From NCBI GenBank assembly GCA_001513155.1, contig LFSR01000004.1, positions 69,095 through 133,094 on the forward strand: a DNA stretch of 64,000 nucleotides. Direction: 5' to 3'. The position numbers were made by a program, and so were the translations under genes. The stretch comes from Syntrophomonas sp. DTU018 (GTDB taxonomy: Bacteria; Bacillota; Syntrophomonadia; Syntrophomonadales; Syntrophomonadaceae). Of the stretch, positions 25,927 to 34,709 are shown in pieces; positions within the stretch are counted from its first letter, which is position 1, and each line of letters opens with the position of its first letter. Under the pieces are notes generated by a model, which ran no database searches, was not told the origin of the DNA, and worked only from the letters and a program-made list of their open reading frames with translations.

Positions 25927-26921
25927 TGTTGTTAAAAGTCGGAATACCGCACAGTCTTTTTTATTATTACTATTATCCTCTGTGGAAAACTTTTTTCGAA
26001 GAACTGGGAGCCCAGGTGGTCAAATCTCACCCCACCAGCCGGCTGACGGTTGATCAGGGAGTACGGCTGGCGGTAGATGAAGCTTGTTTTCCCATGAAGG
26101 TTTATTTCGGCCATGTTAAGGAACTGGCGGATCAGGGAGTTGACTACCTGTTTGTACCCCGCCTGGTCAGCGTGGAACCGAAAAGCTATATCTGCCCCAA
26201 ATTCATGGGACTGCCCGATATGATCAGGGCCAGTATTCCCCGCCTGCCTCCTTTGATCGATATAACCGTGGATATCAGCAAAACTGACAAGTATCTGCAC
26301 AAGGATATTGTCCGGGTAGGACGCATTTTCGGAGCCAGCCCTAAGAAAACCCGGGCTGCTTACCAAAAGGGCCTGGAGGAACTGAGGTTTTTCCGGACCC
26401 TAGCTGCCCAGGGTTTATCCCCCCAGGAAGCCATGCAGGTGTGGGAGGGGAACCAGTTGCCGGCAAGGGAACCGGAACGGTTAAGACTGGGGATATTGGG
26501 CCATGGTTATTCTCTTTATGATGGGGTTATCAGCATGAATTTGCTCCAGCACCTGCGGGGATTGGAATGCAGACCGGTGCTGGCCGAACATGTTGACCCT
26601 GATATGATCGAAAATTATGCCGCCACTTTAAGCAAACGGGTTTTCTGGACCCTGGGCCGTAAAATGGTAGGCAGTGCACTCTATTTCGATCAGGACCAGG
26701 AGATTGACGGGATTGTCTACCTGGCCTGTTTCGGCTGCGGCCCTGACTCCCTGATTGGAGAAATAATTGAACGGCGCATAGTGAACAAACCCTTTATTAT
26801 GCTAACGGTTGATGAGCATACAGGAGAGGCGGGGCTGATCACCCGGATAGAGGCCTTTGTGGACATGATAGAACGCAATAGGAGGAGATCCTTTGAAGAT
26901 AACTTTTCCGCACATGGGTAA
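25926..26921 (+). CDS. DUF2229 / CoA-dehydratase-like protein, part 1
   Basis: Soluble protein of 331 residues resembling the DUF2229 half of large CoA-enzyme-activase fusions and the D-component of 2-hydroxyacyl-CoA dehydratases. Likely cluster or redox cysteines lie in DEACFPMKV, SYICPKFMG and ACFGCGPDS; the C terminus (DEHTGEAGLITRIEAFVD) is shared with the next protein. AGGAGG 5 bases before ATG 25926. Translationally coupled to spoVAF. Function unknown. Confidence 0.75.
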   Translation: MLLKVGIPHSLFYYYYYPLWKTFFEELGAQVVKSHPTSRLTVDQGVRLAVDEACFPMKVYFGHVKELADQGVDYLFVPRLVSVEPKSYICPKFMGLPDMIRASIPRLPPLIDITVDISKTDKYLHKDIVRVGRIFGASPKKTRAAYQKGLEELRFFRTLAAQGLSPQEAMQVWEGNQLPAREPERLRLGILGHGYSLYDGVISMNLLQHLRGLECRPVLAEHVDPDMIENYAATLSKRVFWTLGRKMVGSALYFDQDQEIDGIVYLACFGCGPDSLIGEIIERRIVNKPFIMLTVDEHTGEAGLITRIEAFVDMIERNRRRSFEDNFSAHG

Positions 26922-28020
26922 TTCCCATATAGCCATTAAAGCTCTGCTCACCGGCCTAAAGCTGGAAGTAATACTGCCGCCCCCCATAACGAAACGGACT
27001 TTGGAACTGGGGGTAAAGTACTCACCGGAGTTTGCCTGCCTGCCCTTGAAGATCAATGTGGGCAATTTTATCGAAGCTCTGGAACAGGGAGCAGACACGG
27101 TGCTGATGGCGGGGGGATGGGGACCCTGCCGATTTGGCTACTATGCTCAGGTTGAAAGGGATATACTGCAGGACCTGGGCTATTCTTTCCGTATGGTGGT
27201 TCTGGAGGCGCCTGATTTCAAGCTGTCGGAACTGCTGAACCAGATAAAAGACCTGGCGGGCAATGTGACCACTCTGGAAGCTTTGCGGGCAGCCCGCTTC
27301 GCCTGGTATAAGCTTAATGCAGTGGACCGCTTGGAAAGCTGCCTGGAAAGAGTACTGCCCCGGGCTGTGGATAAGGACAAAGTGATGAACCTCTATCATC
27401 TGGCCCTTCGGGAGATAGATGGAGCGGACAGCCGTGAGCAGGTCAAAAGGGTTTTAAACAACCGGATCATAGAGATGGAAAAAATGGAACAGCACCGTGA
27501 ACCTGTACTGCGCATTGGGCTGGTAGGGGAAATCTATACCATATTGGAGCCCAGCTGCAACTACCATATAATCGAACAACTGGGCCGGATGAATGTGGAA
27601 GTCAAGCGTTCAGTCTATACCAGTAACTGGGTCAATGATCACCTGCTGGGAGGTCTGGCCAAGGGGACCAACCGCAGGCAAATACTGGCCAGTGCACGCC
27701 CTTACTTGAATTACTTCGTGGGGGGACATGGCCGGGAGACGGTGGGATATACGGTAGAATTTGCCCGGCAAAGTTTTGATGGCATTATCCAGATCGGCCC
27801 TTTGACCTGCATGCCGGAAATAGTAGCCCAATCTGTGCTGGGTCAGGTGGGAGAACAGGAAGGTATCCCGGTAATGACCATGTATTTTGATGAACACTCA
27901 GCAGCTGCCGGCATTCAAACCCGCCTGGAAGCTTTTGTAGATATGCTGCAGCGCCGCAAAAGGTTAGGCCAGTTGCCTATACAGGAGGAGGATATACATG
28001 CACATGTACCTGGGTGTTGA
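26893..28020 (+). CDS. DUF2229 / CoA-dehydratase-like protein, part 2
   Basis: Second dehydratase-like protein, 375 residues. Conserved cysteines appear in SPEFACLPLKI, GGWGPCRFG and GPLTCMPEI, and the end (DEHSAAAGIQTRLEAFVDML) mirrors that of the first. Starts at TTG with AGGAGG, overlapping the previous gene by 29 bp. In many Clostridia these pieces occur joined in one very long protein; here they are separate. Substrate unknown. Confidence 0.75.
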   Translation: MKITFPHMGNSHIAIKALLTGLKLEVILPPPITKRTLELGVKYSPEFACLPLKINVGNFIEALEQGADTVLMAGGWGPCRFGYYAQVERDILQDLGYSFRMVVLEAPDFKLSELLNQIKDLAGNVTTLEALRAARFAWYKLNAVDRLESCLERVLPRAVDKDKVMNLYHLALREIDGADSREQVKRVLNNRIIEMEKMEQHREPVLRIGLVGEIYTILEPSCNYHIIEQLGRMNVEVKRSVYTSNWVNDHLLGGLAKGTNRRQILASARPYLNYFVGGHGRETVGYTVEFARQSFDGIIQIGPLTCMPEIVAQSVLGQVGEQEGIPVMTMYFDEHSAAAGIQTRLEAFVDMLQRRKRLGQLPIQEEDIHAHVPGC

Positions 28021-28993
28021 TATTGGATCGGTAAGCAGCAATTTTGTTCTGGTGGACAGCCGGGGGCAGCTGCGAGACAAAGTCTACCTGCGGACCCAGG
28101 GGAATCCGGTACAAGCCATTAAAGAAGGCTTTGCTGCTATCGACTCTACCCTGAAAAAGCAGGGGTGGCAAATCAGGGGAGTAGGCGCAACCGGCAGCGG
28201 CCGTCAGCTGGCGGGGGTGCTGCTGGGGGCGGATGTAATTAAAAACGAGATCACTGCTCATGGGGTGGCGGCTTCCTGGCTGAATCCGCAGGTGCGAACC
28301 ATTATCGAAATCGGCGGTCAGGATTCCAAGATAATATTGCTGAAAAACGGCATAGTGAATGATTTTGCCATGAATACCGTCTGTGCTGCGGGAACTGGTT
28401 CCTTTTTGGATCAGCAGGCAGCCCGCTTGAACATCCCCATTGAGGAGTTCGGACAACGGGCCATAACTTCACGCCAACCGGTACGCATCGCCGGACGCTG
28501 CGGGGTTTTTGCCGAGTCAGACATGATTCATAAACAGCAGATGGGGTACCCGGTGGAAGATATTCTCATGGGCTTATGTGAGGCTCTGGCTCGTAATTAT
28601 CTGAATAATGTGGGCAAGGGCAAAAAAATCATGGAACCAGTATTTTTTCAGGGGGGAGTAGCTGCTAACCAGGGGATGAAACGAGCTTTTGAGCAGTTGC
28701 TGGGCTGCCCGGTGCAAGTTCCGGAACACCATGAAGTAATGGGGGCTATTGGTGCGGCCTTGCTGGCCAGGGAGGCCAGGGAACGCAGCTTAGGCCCTGG
28801 CCAGTTTAAAGGCCCTAGTTTTGTTCTGGAAGGGGAGTTTACCAGTCGCAGTCAGGAATGCCGCGGATGCCCCAATCTATGCGAAGTTGTTTGTATTAGC
28901 CGCGACGGACAGCCCCTGGCCTACTGGGGGGACCGCTGCAAGAAGTGGGAAGGATCTTTAAGCAATAAGCGAAGCAGTCTGAAAGTGGTCTAA
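27998..28993 (+). CDS. BcrAD/BadFG/HgdC-type ATPase (CoA dehydratase activase)
   Basis: ASKHA-fold ATPase of 331 residues. Phosphate-binding motifs GVDIGSVSSNFVLVD, GATGSG and EIGGQDSK are clear, with the bridging cluster cysteines in NTVCAAGTG and GRCGVFAESD. A C-terminal extension adds CRGCPNLCEVVC and DRCKKW. Such activases use ATP to drive a single electron into a partner, presumably the two preceding proteins. Overlaps the previous gene by 23 bp. Confidence 0.82.
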   Translation: MHMYLGVDIGSVSSNFVLVDSRGQLRDKVYLRTQGNPVQAIKEGFAAIDSTLKKQGWQIRGVGATGSGRQLAGVLLGADVIKNEITAHGVAASWLNPQVRTIIEIGGQDSKIILLKNGIVNDFAMNTVCAAGTGSFLDQQAARLNIPIEEFGQRAITSRQPVRIAGRCGVFAESDMIHKQQMGYPVEDILMGLCEALARNYLNNVGKGKKIMEPVFFQGGVAANQGMKRAFEQLLGCPVQVPEHHEVMGAIGAALLAREARERSLGPGQFKGPSFVLEGEFTSRSQECRGCPNLCEVVCISRDGQPLAYWGDRCKKWEGSLSNKRSSLKVV

Positions 28994-29664
28994 AGTGGTT
29001 TTTGCCAGCAGACCACTATAAAGCCGGGAGAATTGCTATACCGCAGGGATTCTTCCGTTTCCCTGGTGAACAGGCTGTCTTCTGCCTCGGGAGGAATAAA
29101 AAGACATTCACTCCATCCGCAGATATGTTCAGGAGCAAGATTCTTCAGGTCTTGTAATGATTTGAAATCGGCATATCTGAATACTGAACCAGGCTGTTTG
29201 GCTTGTTCCATATAGAGCTTTCCCCAGGGGCTTTCCCGGTTTATGGTGCCTATTAACAGTTGACCACCTGGTCTCAGGACCCGCCATAATTCAGCAAATG
29301 CCCTTTCTGGTTCAGTTACGAACTCCCAGGCGGCCATGGAGAATACTCCCGCAAAAGAACCATCAGGAAAATCAAGGGAATGAAGGTCCATTTTTAGGAA
29401 TTGGATATCCAGATTTAAAAGGGAAGCTTTGTTTCTGGCCAAAGACAGCATGTCTTCCGATATGTCGATACCGGTAACCTTGGAGCCCATCTGAGCCAGT
29501 TTAATGCTGAAGTTTCCTGTGCCGCAGCCTGCATCAAGAACAGGCTGATTGGGGTACGGAGAAAATAATTTCAGAGCAGCCTCAGTTTCCAGTTCATCTA
29601 TAAAAGCTCCTCTGGGGTTTTGGTACCAAAGATCATAATTGGCTGCTATTTCCCCGGTAAACAC
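28990..29664 (-). CDS. Class I SAM-dependent methyltransferase
   Basis: Methyltransferase of about 224 residues with motif I LDAGCGTGNFSIKLA, an acidic post-I residue in VTGIDIS, and a type 11 domain. I start it at GTG 29664, 9 bases after AGGAGG; an ATG at 29673 is too close. It is last in the thiamine-transport operon, overlapping the ATPase gene by 32 bp, so it is translated with it. Substrate unknown; convergent with the activase gene, overlapping its stop. Confidence 0.8.
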   Translation of the reverse strand: MFTGEIAANYDLWYQNPRGAFIDELETEAALKLFSPYPNQPVLDAGCGTGNFSIKLAQMGSKVTGIDISEDMLSLARNKASLLNLDIQFLKMDLHSLDFPDGSFAGVFSMAAWEFVTEPERAFAELWRVLRPGGQLLIGTINRESPWGKLYMEQAKQPGSVFRYADFKSLQDLKNLAPEHICGWSECLFIPPEAEDSLFTRETEESLRYSNSPGFIVVCWQKPL

Positions 29665-30397
29665 TGGTATCATCCTCCTCTGGTTCCAGCAACTGCAGAA
29701 TATTCTTTTTGATAGACTGGTGGGTGGTTATATCTGGCTGTTCTGGGACAGCAAACTCCTGCAGGATTCTAGCCGGACGGGCTGACAGTACCAGAATGCG
29801 GTCCGCCATTATAAGAGCTTCTTCAATATCATGGGTTACAAACAAAATTGACCACCGGTATCGGGATTGCAAGTCTTTCAGCCACAGGTGCATACGCCTT
29901 CTGGTTATGGCATCCAGAGCAGCAAAAGGCTCATCCAGCAGGAGAATATCCCTGGCAAATAAATAGGTTCTAAAAAGGGCAGCTCGTTGGCGCATACCTC
30001 CGGAAAGCTGCCGGGGATAATAACTGGAAAAATCACTGAGACCAAACTCGGTCAGGTGCTGCTGGGCTATCTGCCGGGCCTGTTTTTTCGGGGTACCTTT
30101 TAAAATCAGCGGAATAGCCACATTATCCAAAATAGTACGGGAGGGAAGGAGCAGGTCTTTTTGCTGCATATAGCTGACTCGTCCGGTCCTTCCCGTCCAA
30201 TCCTCGCCGTCAATAAGAATCTGTCCCTGATCGGGGGATATCAGACCGGCCACTATGTTCAGCAAGGTACTCTTGCCGCAGCCGCTGGGACCCAATATCA
30301 CTACTGATTCGTACTGGTTTACCGATAGGGAAATATTATCCAGGGTGTGAATACGCCCCAGGGTTTTGCTGACTCCCTTAATCTGCAGGTACCCCAT
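29633..30397 (-). CDS. ABC transporter ATPase, thiamine/pyrimidine (ThiZ-type)
   Basis: ATP-binding subunit of 254 residues: Walker A GPSGCGKST, signature LSGGMRQR, Walker B DILLLDEPF, switch His in VTHDIEEA. It powers import by the adjacent permease. The TPP riboswitch at the head of the operon suggests a thiamine precursor such as hydroxymethylpyrimidine. Confidence 0.9.
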   Translation of the reverse strand: MGYLQIKGVSKTLGRIHTLDNISLSVNQYESVVILGPSGCGKSTLLNIVAGLISPDQGQILIDGEDWTGRTGRVSYMQQKDLLLPSRTILDNVAIPLILKGTPKKQARQIAQQHLTEFGLSDFSSYYPRQLSGGMRQRAALFRTYLFARDILLLDEPFAALDAITRRRMHLWLKDLQSRYRWSILFVTHDIEEALIMADRILVLSARPARILQEFAVPEQPDITTHQSIKKNILQLLEPEEDDTSVYRGNSSQL

Positions 30398-30403
30398 TGT
30401 CCT

Positions 30404-31399
30404 TTACTCCTCTTCTGGCAAAAATTGATTGGTGAAAGCCTTTTCCGGATCTATATTCTGTTCGATAAGCTGGTGGCCAAACATGAAGTCGGCGTATGCT
30501 TTCCATACACTGGCTTTCATTTCGCCCCAGCGGGGAGCATCAGCCTGGTACTCTCCGGCCAGGTATTCCTGACTGGCTACAACCAGCTCCCGGTCCAGTT
30601 CCGGCACTGCTTGGAGCAGAATTTCAGCAGCTTCTTGCGGGTTTTCTATAGCATACTGGTAACCCCGGGAAGTGGCCCGCATGAATTTTTCTATTAGCTG
30701 CGGGTTTTCTTTGATCTTGGCTTCACTGGCTATAATCACCGGGGTATAAAAGTCCAAAGCCGGATGTTTATCCCGCAGTTTAATAAAGTTCAAATCCACA
30801 TTTCTGAGCTCTGCTTCAATACCGGTCCATCCCCAGTAAATCCAGGTAAAATCTACATCCCGTTCAATACTGGTAAAGAAGTCACTGCTGCCGATGTTCA
30901 AGATATTCACTTTGGAAAAATCGGCCCCCTCTTGCTCCATGATTGCCTTTATCATAGCTTCTTCTGCCGGGGAACCCCAGCCTCCGTAAGTTTTGCCTTC
31001 AAAATCCCGGGGGCTCTTTATGTTTTTGCTTACCGGAGAAGCAAATCCCGAAGTATTATGCTGTATCACTGCAGCGATGGCCACTACCGGTATGTTTTGG
31101 GAACGGGCAACTGTTACCTCTTCCTGGTAGCTTATACCAAAATCACCCTGGCCGGCGGCTATCAGCTGGGATGCTCCTCCTTCACTGGGCTGAATAATTT
31201 CCACATCCAGTCCTTCTTCCTCATAATATCCCAGATTCTGGGCTACATATAATCCGGTGTGATTGGTATTGGGAAACCAATCCAAAACCACGGTAACTTT
31301 GGTTAAATCCGAAGTACTGCCTGGTTCTTGACTCTGACAACCGCTCAGGCCAAGAACCAAAAGGGAAAGGATCAAAATCAGTACTGCCAAGTTGCGCAT
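30404..31399 (-). CDS. ABC transporter substrate-binding lipoprotein, NMT1/THI5-like (ThiY-type)
   Basis: Lipoprotein of about 331 residues with a signal peptide and lipobox LGLSGC. The mature part is an NMT1/THI5-like periplasmic-binding fold (VVLDWFPNTNHTGLYVAQN), typical of pyrimidine-precursor binding. The ATG at 31399 is chosen because it starts the signal peptide just after GAGGTTTGG; a longer reading frame upstream has no site. Confidence 0.88.
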   Translation of the reverse strand: MRNLAVLILILSLLVLGLSGCQSQEPGSTSDLTKVTVVLDWFPNTNHTGLYVAQNLGYYEEEGLDVEIIQPSEGGASQLIAAGQGDFGISYQEEVTVARSQNIPVVAIAAVIQHNTSGFASPVSKNIKSPRDFEGKTYGGWGSPAEEAMIKAIMEQEGADFSKVNILNIGSSDFFTSIERDVDFTWIYWGWTGIEAELRNVDLNFIKLRDKHPALDFYTPVIIASEAKIKENPQLIEKFMRATSRGYQYAIENPQEAAEILLQAVPELDRELVVASQEYLAGEYQADAPRWGEMKASVWKAYADFMFGHQLIEQNIDPEKAFTNQFLPEEE

Positions 31400-31418
31400 T
31401 TTCCAAACCTCCTCAGTA

Positions 31419-32201
31419 TTAGTTCCATTCTTCTTCCGGCAGGTTGGGGCGGTTCCAGGGTACCAGCCAGTATTCCAGACCATCGGTGCATTTAACTAAA
31501 AGATAGCTGAGCAGGCAGATTACCAGAACCGCTGCCAAAACCTCATCGATGGCAAAGGCTTTTTGCTTGATGGTCATGAAATACCCCAATCCCCGCTGGG
31601 CTCCCACCCATTCACTGATAACTGCTGCCATCAGGCTGTAGGTAGCCGAGATGCGTATGCCGGTGAAAAAGGCAGGCAGGGCAGCAGGCATTTTCACCAT
31701 GAAAAAGGTAGCCAGAGGGGAAGCGCCCATGGAATGAAACAGGCTGAGCTGATCAGGATCAACCTCATCTAAACCGTTGAGCAGGTTAATGACAATGGGG
31801 AAAAAACAAACCAGAACTACGATGACTATTTTGGGAGCTATGCCCCAACCCAGCCAGAGGGGGAGCAGAATGGCCAGAATCACCAAAGGAATGGTCTGAG
31901 AGAGGATCAACAGAGGATAAATCATTCCATACAGCCAGTTAATATTGTGCAATAGCAGGGCCATCAGGAAAGCTATGGCGATGGCCAGCAGCAATCCGCC
32001 TAAAGCTTCTCCCAGGGTAACTCCGGTATGATACAATAACAGATTCCTTATATGATACCCGGCGGATATGACCTGGCTGGGGGCCGGCAAAATGAATTGG
32101 GGAACCTGAAAAATGCGTACCGCTCCTTCCCAGATCAGCAGCAAGCCGGCTATAGACACGAAGGGTGCCAGTTGTTCAGCGGTATTTGTAGGTCTTTTCA
32201 T
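31419..32201 (-). CDS. ABC transporter permease (ThiX-type)
   Basis: Membrane subunit of 260 residues with six hydrophobic segments and the permease EAA-type loop (GASPLATFFMVKMPAALP). ATG at 32201 overlaps the end of the thiamine-binding gene by 26 bp, showing tight coupling. Partner of the ATPase and binding protein downstream. Confidence 0.88.
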   Translation of the reverse strand: MKRPTNTAEQLAPFVSIAGLLLIWEGAVRIFQVPQFILPAPSQVISAGYHIRNLLLYHTGVTLGEALGGLLLAIAIAFLMALLLHNINWLYGMIYPLLILSQTIPLVILAILLPLWLGWGIAPKIVIVVLVCFFPIVINLLNGLDEVDPDQLSLFHSMGASPLATFFMVKMPAALPAFFTGIRISATYSLMAAVISEWVGAQRGLGYFMTIKQKAFAIDEVLAAVLVICLLSYLLVKCTDGLEYWLVPWNRPNLPEEEWN

Positions 32202-32463
32202 CCATGGTCACTCCGTCCGGTTTGTAATCAATCTTAACCACCGAAATTACCCGGCTGGCTCCGCCCTGAACGCACACCTCCTGGGCTTTTTTTACCAGGT
32301 CCAGCAGGGAATCCAACTCACCTTCAATGGTTGTTTCCATGGGGCCAACTACGTATTTCAGGCCGGAAGCCTGAATTATCTCAATAACCTGGTCTACCAG
32401 GGGATAGATCTTTTCTTCCTCCACCACTGGCAGGATTTGCAGGCTCAAATTAACAACCGGCAA
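32176..32463 (-). CDS. Thiamine-binding protein, MTH1187/YkoF-like
   Basis: Small 95-residue protein of the MTH1187/DUF77 family (VVNLSLQILPVV, VGPMETTIEGELDSLL). Members bind thiamine-type ligands and often sit in thiamine operons. The start is TTG 32463, 8 bases after GGGAGG and just past the riboswitch terminator; a longer frame would read through the riboswitch and is rejected. Confidence 0.82.
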   Translation of the reverse strand: MPVVNLSLQILPVVEEEKIYPLVDQVIEIIQASGLKYVVGPMETTIEGELDSLLDLVKKAQEVCVQGGASRVISVVKIDYKPDGVTMDEKTYKYR

Positions 32464-32487
32464 AGCATATCCCTCCCGTAAAAAATA

Positions 32488-32519
32488 ACTGCTTACCCCA
32501 TAAAAATGGATAAGCAGTC
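32488..32519 (-). terminator. Riboswitch-controlled terminator
   Basis: On the minus strand ACTGCTTATCC pairs with GGGTAAGCAGT across an ATTTTTAT loop and is followed by TATTTTTT. It lies between the TPP aptamer and the first gene, so it is the likely expression platform. Confidence 0.85.
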
Positions 32520-32538
32520 GCAGCAACAATAGTCTAAC

Positions 32539-32628
32539 TATGGTTCCTACGCTGGCATTACCCAGATCAGGTTCCAGGGTCAGGACAACACAGTCCACTC
32601 TCAGCCGGATTCTTCCAGCTCCCCTTTT
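32539..32628 (-). promoter_or_regulatory. TPP (THI-box) riboswitch
   Basis: Minus-strand sequence carries the conserved TPP aptamer blocks: GGGGAGC at the 5' end, CGGCTGAGAG, then GACCCTGGAACCTGATCTGG and GTAATGCCAGCGTAGG. It controls the thiamine-binding/ABC transporter operon, presumably switching transcription off when thiamine pyrophosphate is high. Confidence 0.95.
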
Positions 32629-32711
32629 TCGGTTAACCTCATTATAGATCCAGGTATTCCTCCGGTCAAATCAATTGTTGTAATTGGGCGGATAAATAAT
32701 TTAAATTAGAC

Positions 32712-32741
32712 TTGTTAAAACTCAACCGTATGTGTTACACT
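32712..32741 (+). promoter_or_regulatory. Possible promoter of trpB2
   Basis: TTGTTA at 32712-32717 and TACACT at 32736-32741 with 18-base spacing, 56 bp before the gene start. Confidence 0.35.
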
Positions 32742-32796
32742 AGACCACAAGTTTTAGTAAGCTTAGCTGAGATTAGAATGAGAGGAGAATGTTGAG

Positions 32797-34158
32797 ATGA
32801 GTAGAGAAGAGTTTACCAAAATCATGCTGCCTGAGGACAAAATGCCCAAATTTTGGTACAATGTGCAGGCAGATATGCCCAACCTTCCAGCACCTGGACT
32901 GCATCCCCACACTAAGCAACCTTTAACCCCGGCTGACTTGGAGCCCCTTTTTGCGCGGGAATTAATTGCCCAGGAAGCTTCTACGGAAAGATACATTGAG
33001 ATTCCCGCAGAAGTGCGGCAGCTCTATAAGCAGTACCGGCCTTCCCCTCTGTACCGGGCTCGCCGGTTAGAGAAGGCCCTGGATACACCCTGCCGTATTT
33101 ATTATAAATATGAAGGGGTCAGCCCGGTAGGAAGCCACAAGCTGAATTCCGCATTGCCCCAGGTATTCTTCAACAAAATACAGGGTATTAAGCGCCTGAC
33201 TACCGAAACCGGAGCAGGACAGTGGGGGACTGCTCTGTCGCTGGCCTGTAAACTGTTTGGTGTTGAGGCCATGGTGTATATGGTAAAAGTCAGTTATCAC
33301 CAGAAACCTTACCGGCGTTCCATAATGGAATTGTACGGAGCCACCTGTGTAGCCAGCCCCAGTACTCTTACGGAAAGTGGGCGCAAGGTGTTGGCCCAAG
33401 ACCCTGATTCGCCGGGAACTCTGGCTATCGCCATAAGCGAAGCGGTAGAGGATGCCATGCAGCGAGATGATACCAATTACTCCCTGGGCAGTGTTTTGAA
33501 TCATGTGTGCCTTCACCAGAGCATCATTGGCCAGGAGGCCAGGCTGCAGCTGGAGATGGCGGGAGATTATCCGGACATGGTTATAGGCTGCTGCGGCGGG
33601 GGCAGCAACTTTGCCGGTATAGCCTTTCCTTTCCTGCCCGACAAGCTGTCCGGGAAAAATATACGTTTAATTGCCGTGGAACCGGCAGCCTGCCCTACTC
33701 TGACCAAGGGGGTATTTGCTTATGATTTTGGTGATGCGGCCGGTTTGGTGCCGATTATGAAAATGTATACCCTGGGACACAGTTTTACCCCTTCGGGTAT
33801 TCATGCGGGAGGCTTGCGCTATCATGGGGATTCTCCCCTGGTGAGCCAGCTCTACCATGACGGTTTGCTGGAAGCAATAGCAGTTAAACAGAATGCCACC
33901 TTTGCTGCAGCCATGCTGTTTGCTCAGACGGAATGTATTGTGCCGGCTCCGGAATCAGCCCATGCCATCCGGGTGGCGATAGATGAAGCCCTCAAAGCCA
34001 AAGAGGAGGGGGTCAGCCGGACCATATTGTTCAATTTAAGCGGCCACGGAAACCTGGACCTGGGTTCCTATGACCGCTACCTGTCCGGAGAGACCGAGGA
34101 TATTGAATTCTCCTGTGAGGAATTGGAGGCAAGTTTGCAGGACCTGCCCCAGATATAG
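32797..34158 (+). CDS. Tryptophan synthase beta chain-like protein, TrpB2 type
   Basis: PLP enzyme of 453 residues, longer than TrpB1 (about 400) as expected for TrpB2. The Schiff-base lysine is in GSHKLNSA, and the glycine-rich phosphate loop is CCGGGSNFAG. TrpB2 condenses indole or phosphoserine with serine. No trpA or other trp gene is adjacent, and it stands alone between a promoter and a terminator, suggesting indole salvage. Confidence 0.9.
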   Translation: MSREEFTKIMLPEDKMPKFWYNVQADMPNLPAPGLHPHTKQPLTPADLEPLFARELIAQEASTERYIEIPAEVRQLYKQYRPSPLYRARRLEKALDTPCRIYYKYEGVSPVGSHKLNSALPQVFFNKIQGIKRLTTETGAGQWGTALSLACKLFGVEAMVYMVKVSYHQKPYRRSIMELYGATCVASPSTLTESGRKVLAQDPDSPGTLAIAISEAVEDAMQRDDTNYSLGSVLNHVCLHQSIIGQEARLQLEMAGDYPDMVIGCCGGGSNFAGIAFPFLPDKLSGKNIRLIAVEPAACPTLTKGVFAYDFGDAAGLVPIMKMYTLGHSFTPSGIHAGGLRYHGDSPLVSQLYHDGLLEAIAVKQNATFAAAMLFAQTECIVPAPESAHAIRVAIDEALKAKEEGVSRTILFNLSGHGNLDLGSYDRYLSGETEDIEFSCEELEASLQDLPQI

Positions 34159-34211
34159 AAGCTGTATAGAACCTGAATACCAGACATGTAAATATGCCTT
34201 TGCCAAAGCCC

Positions 34212-34238
34212 AAAACCCTGGCCTTGAGCCAGGGTTTT
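34212..34238 (+). terminator. Terminator after trpB2
   Basis: AAAACCCTGG and CCAGGGTTTT pair across a CCTTGAG loop and end in TTTTTG. Confidence 0.85.
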
Positions 34239-34339
34239 TGCTGGTTTGCCTTGCCCGGCAAATTCCATTATGATAAAAACAGCATTTGTTACCTGCAGCA
34301 CCTGCCACGATGAATGAAAAGTGATCTTGCGTATCAGTG

Positions 34340-34638
34340 CTGTGAAAATAACTGCGCTGTGTACTTATGAGGAGCAAAGCGAAGTGGCGATCTGCTAACT
34401 CAAACCGTAAGAAAACATGGAGATTACCACGCCCTTCATGGCGCTCGCAATTTTCACCAGTAAAACAGGCCACGATAAACGAAAACTTAAGTCTGTCATC
34501 GCTATGAAAGGAATTCTTAATTGTCATTGCGAGCCCCGACGGGGCGTGGCAATCTCATTCATAATCAGCCGGGCTTACCGGTTGAGATCGCCACGTCGCT
34601 TCGCTCCTCGCGATGACACAGCGCAGTCATTTTCACAG
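34340..34638. repeat. Composite repeat element C with 23-bp terminal inverted repeats
   Basis: Terminal arms at 34340-34362 and 34616-34638 are inverted copies with one mismatch (CTGTGAAAAT then A/G then ACTGCGCTGTGT). Inside are four arms of the GAGATCGCCACGTCGC / GTCATTGCGAG family, two of them degraded (34364-34457) and two fresh (34520-34619). It occupies most of the 550-bp gap between trpB2 and trmK; no coding sequence is seen. Confidence 0.7.
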
Positions 34639-34675
34639 TAATGATACACCCGACGTGTCGGTGATACATTAGGAA

Positions 34676-34689
34676 GCTGTTTTCACAGC
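34676..34689. repeat. Solitary terminal-repeat copy before trmK
   Basis: GCTGTTTTCACAGC, itself palindromic, matches the TIR of elements C and D (GCTGTGAAAA). It ends 7 bases before the AGGAGG site of trmK. Confidence 0.5.
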
Positions 34690-34709
34690 AATTACAGGAG
34701 GGATTTGCT

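Noticed and set aside
32464-32598. Longer N terminus for the thiamine-binding protein
   Set aside because: It would lie inside the TPP riboswitch and its terminator; TTG 32463 gives the family length with a good ribosome site.
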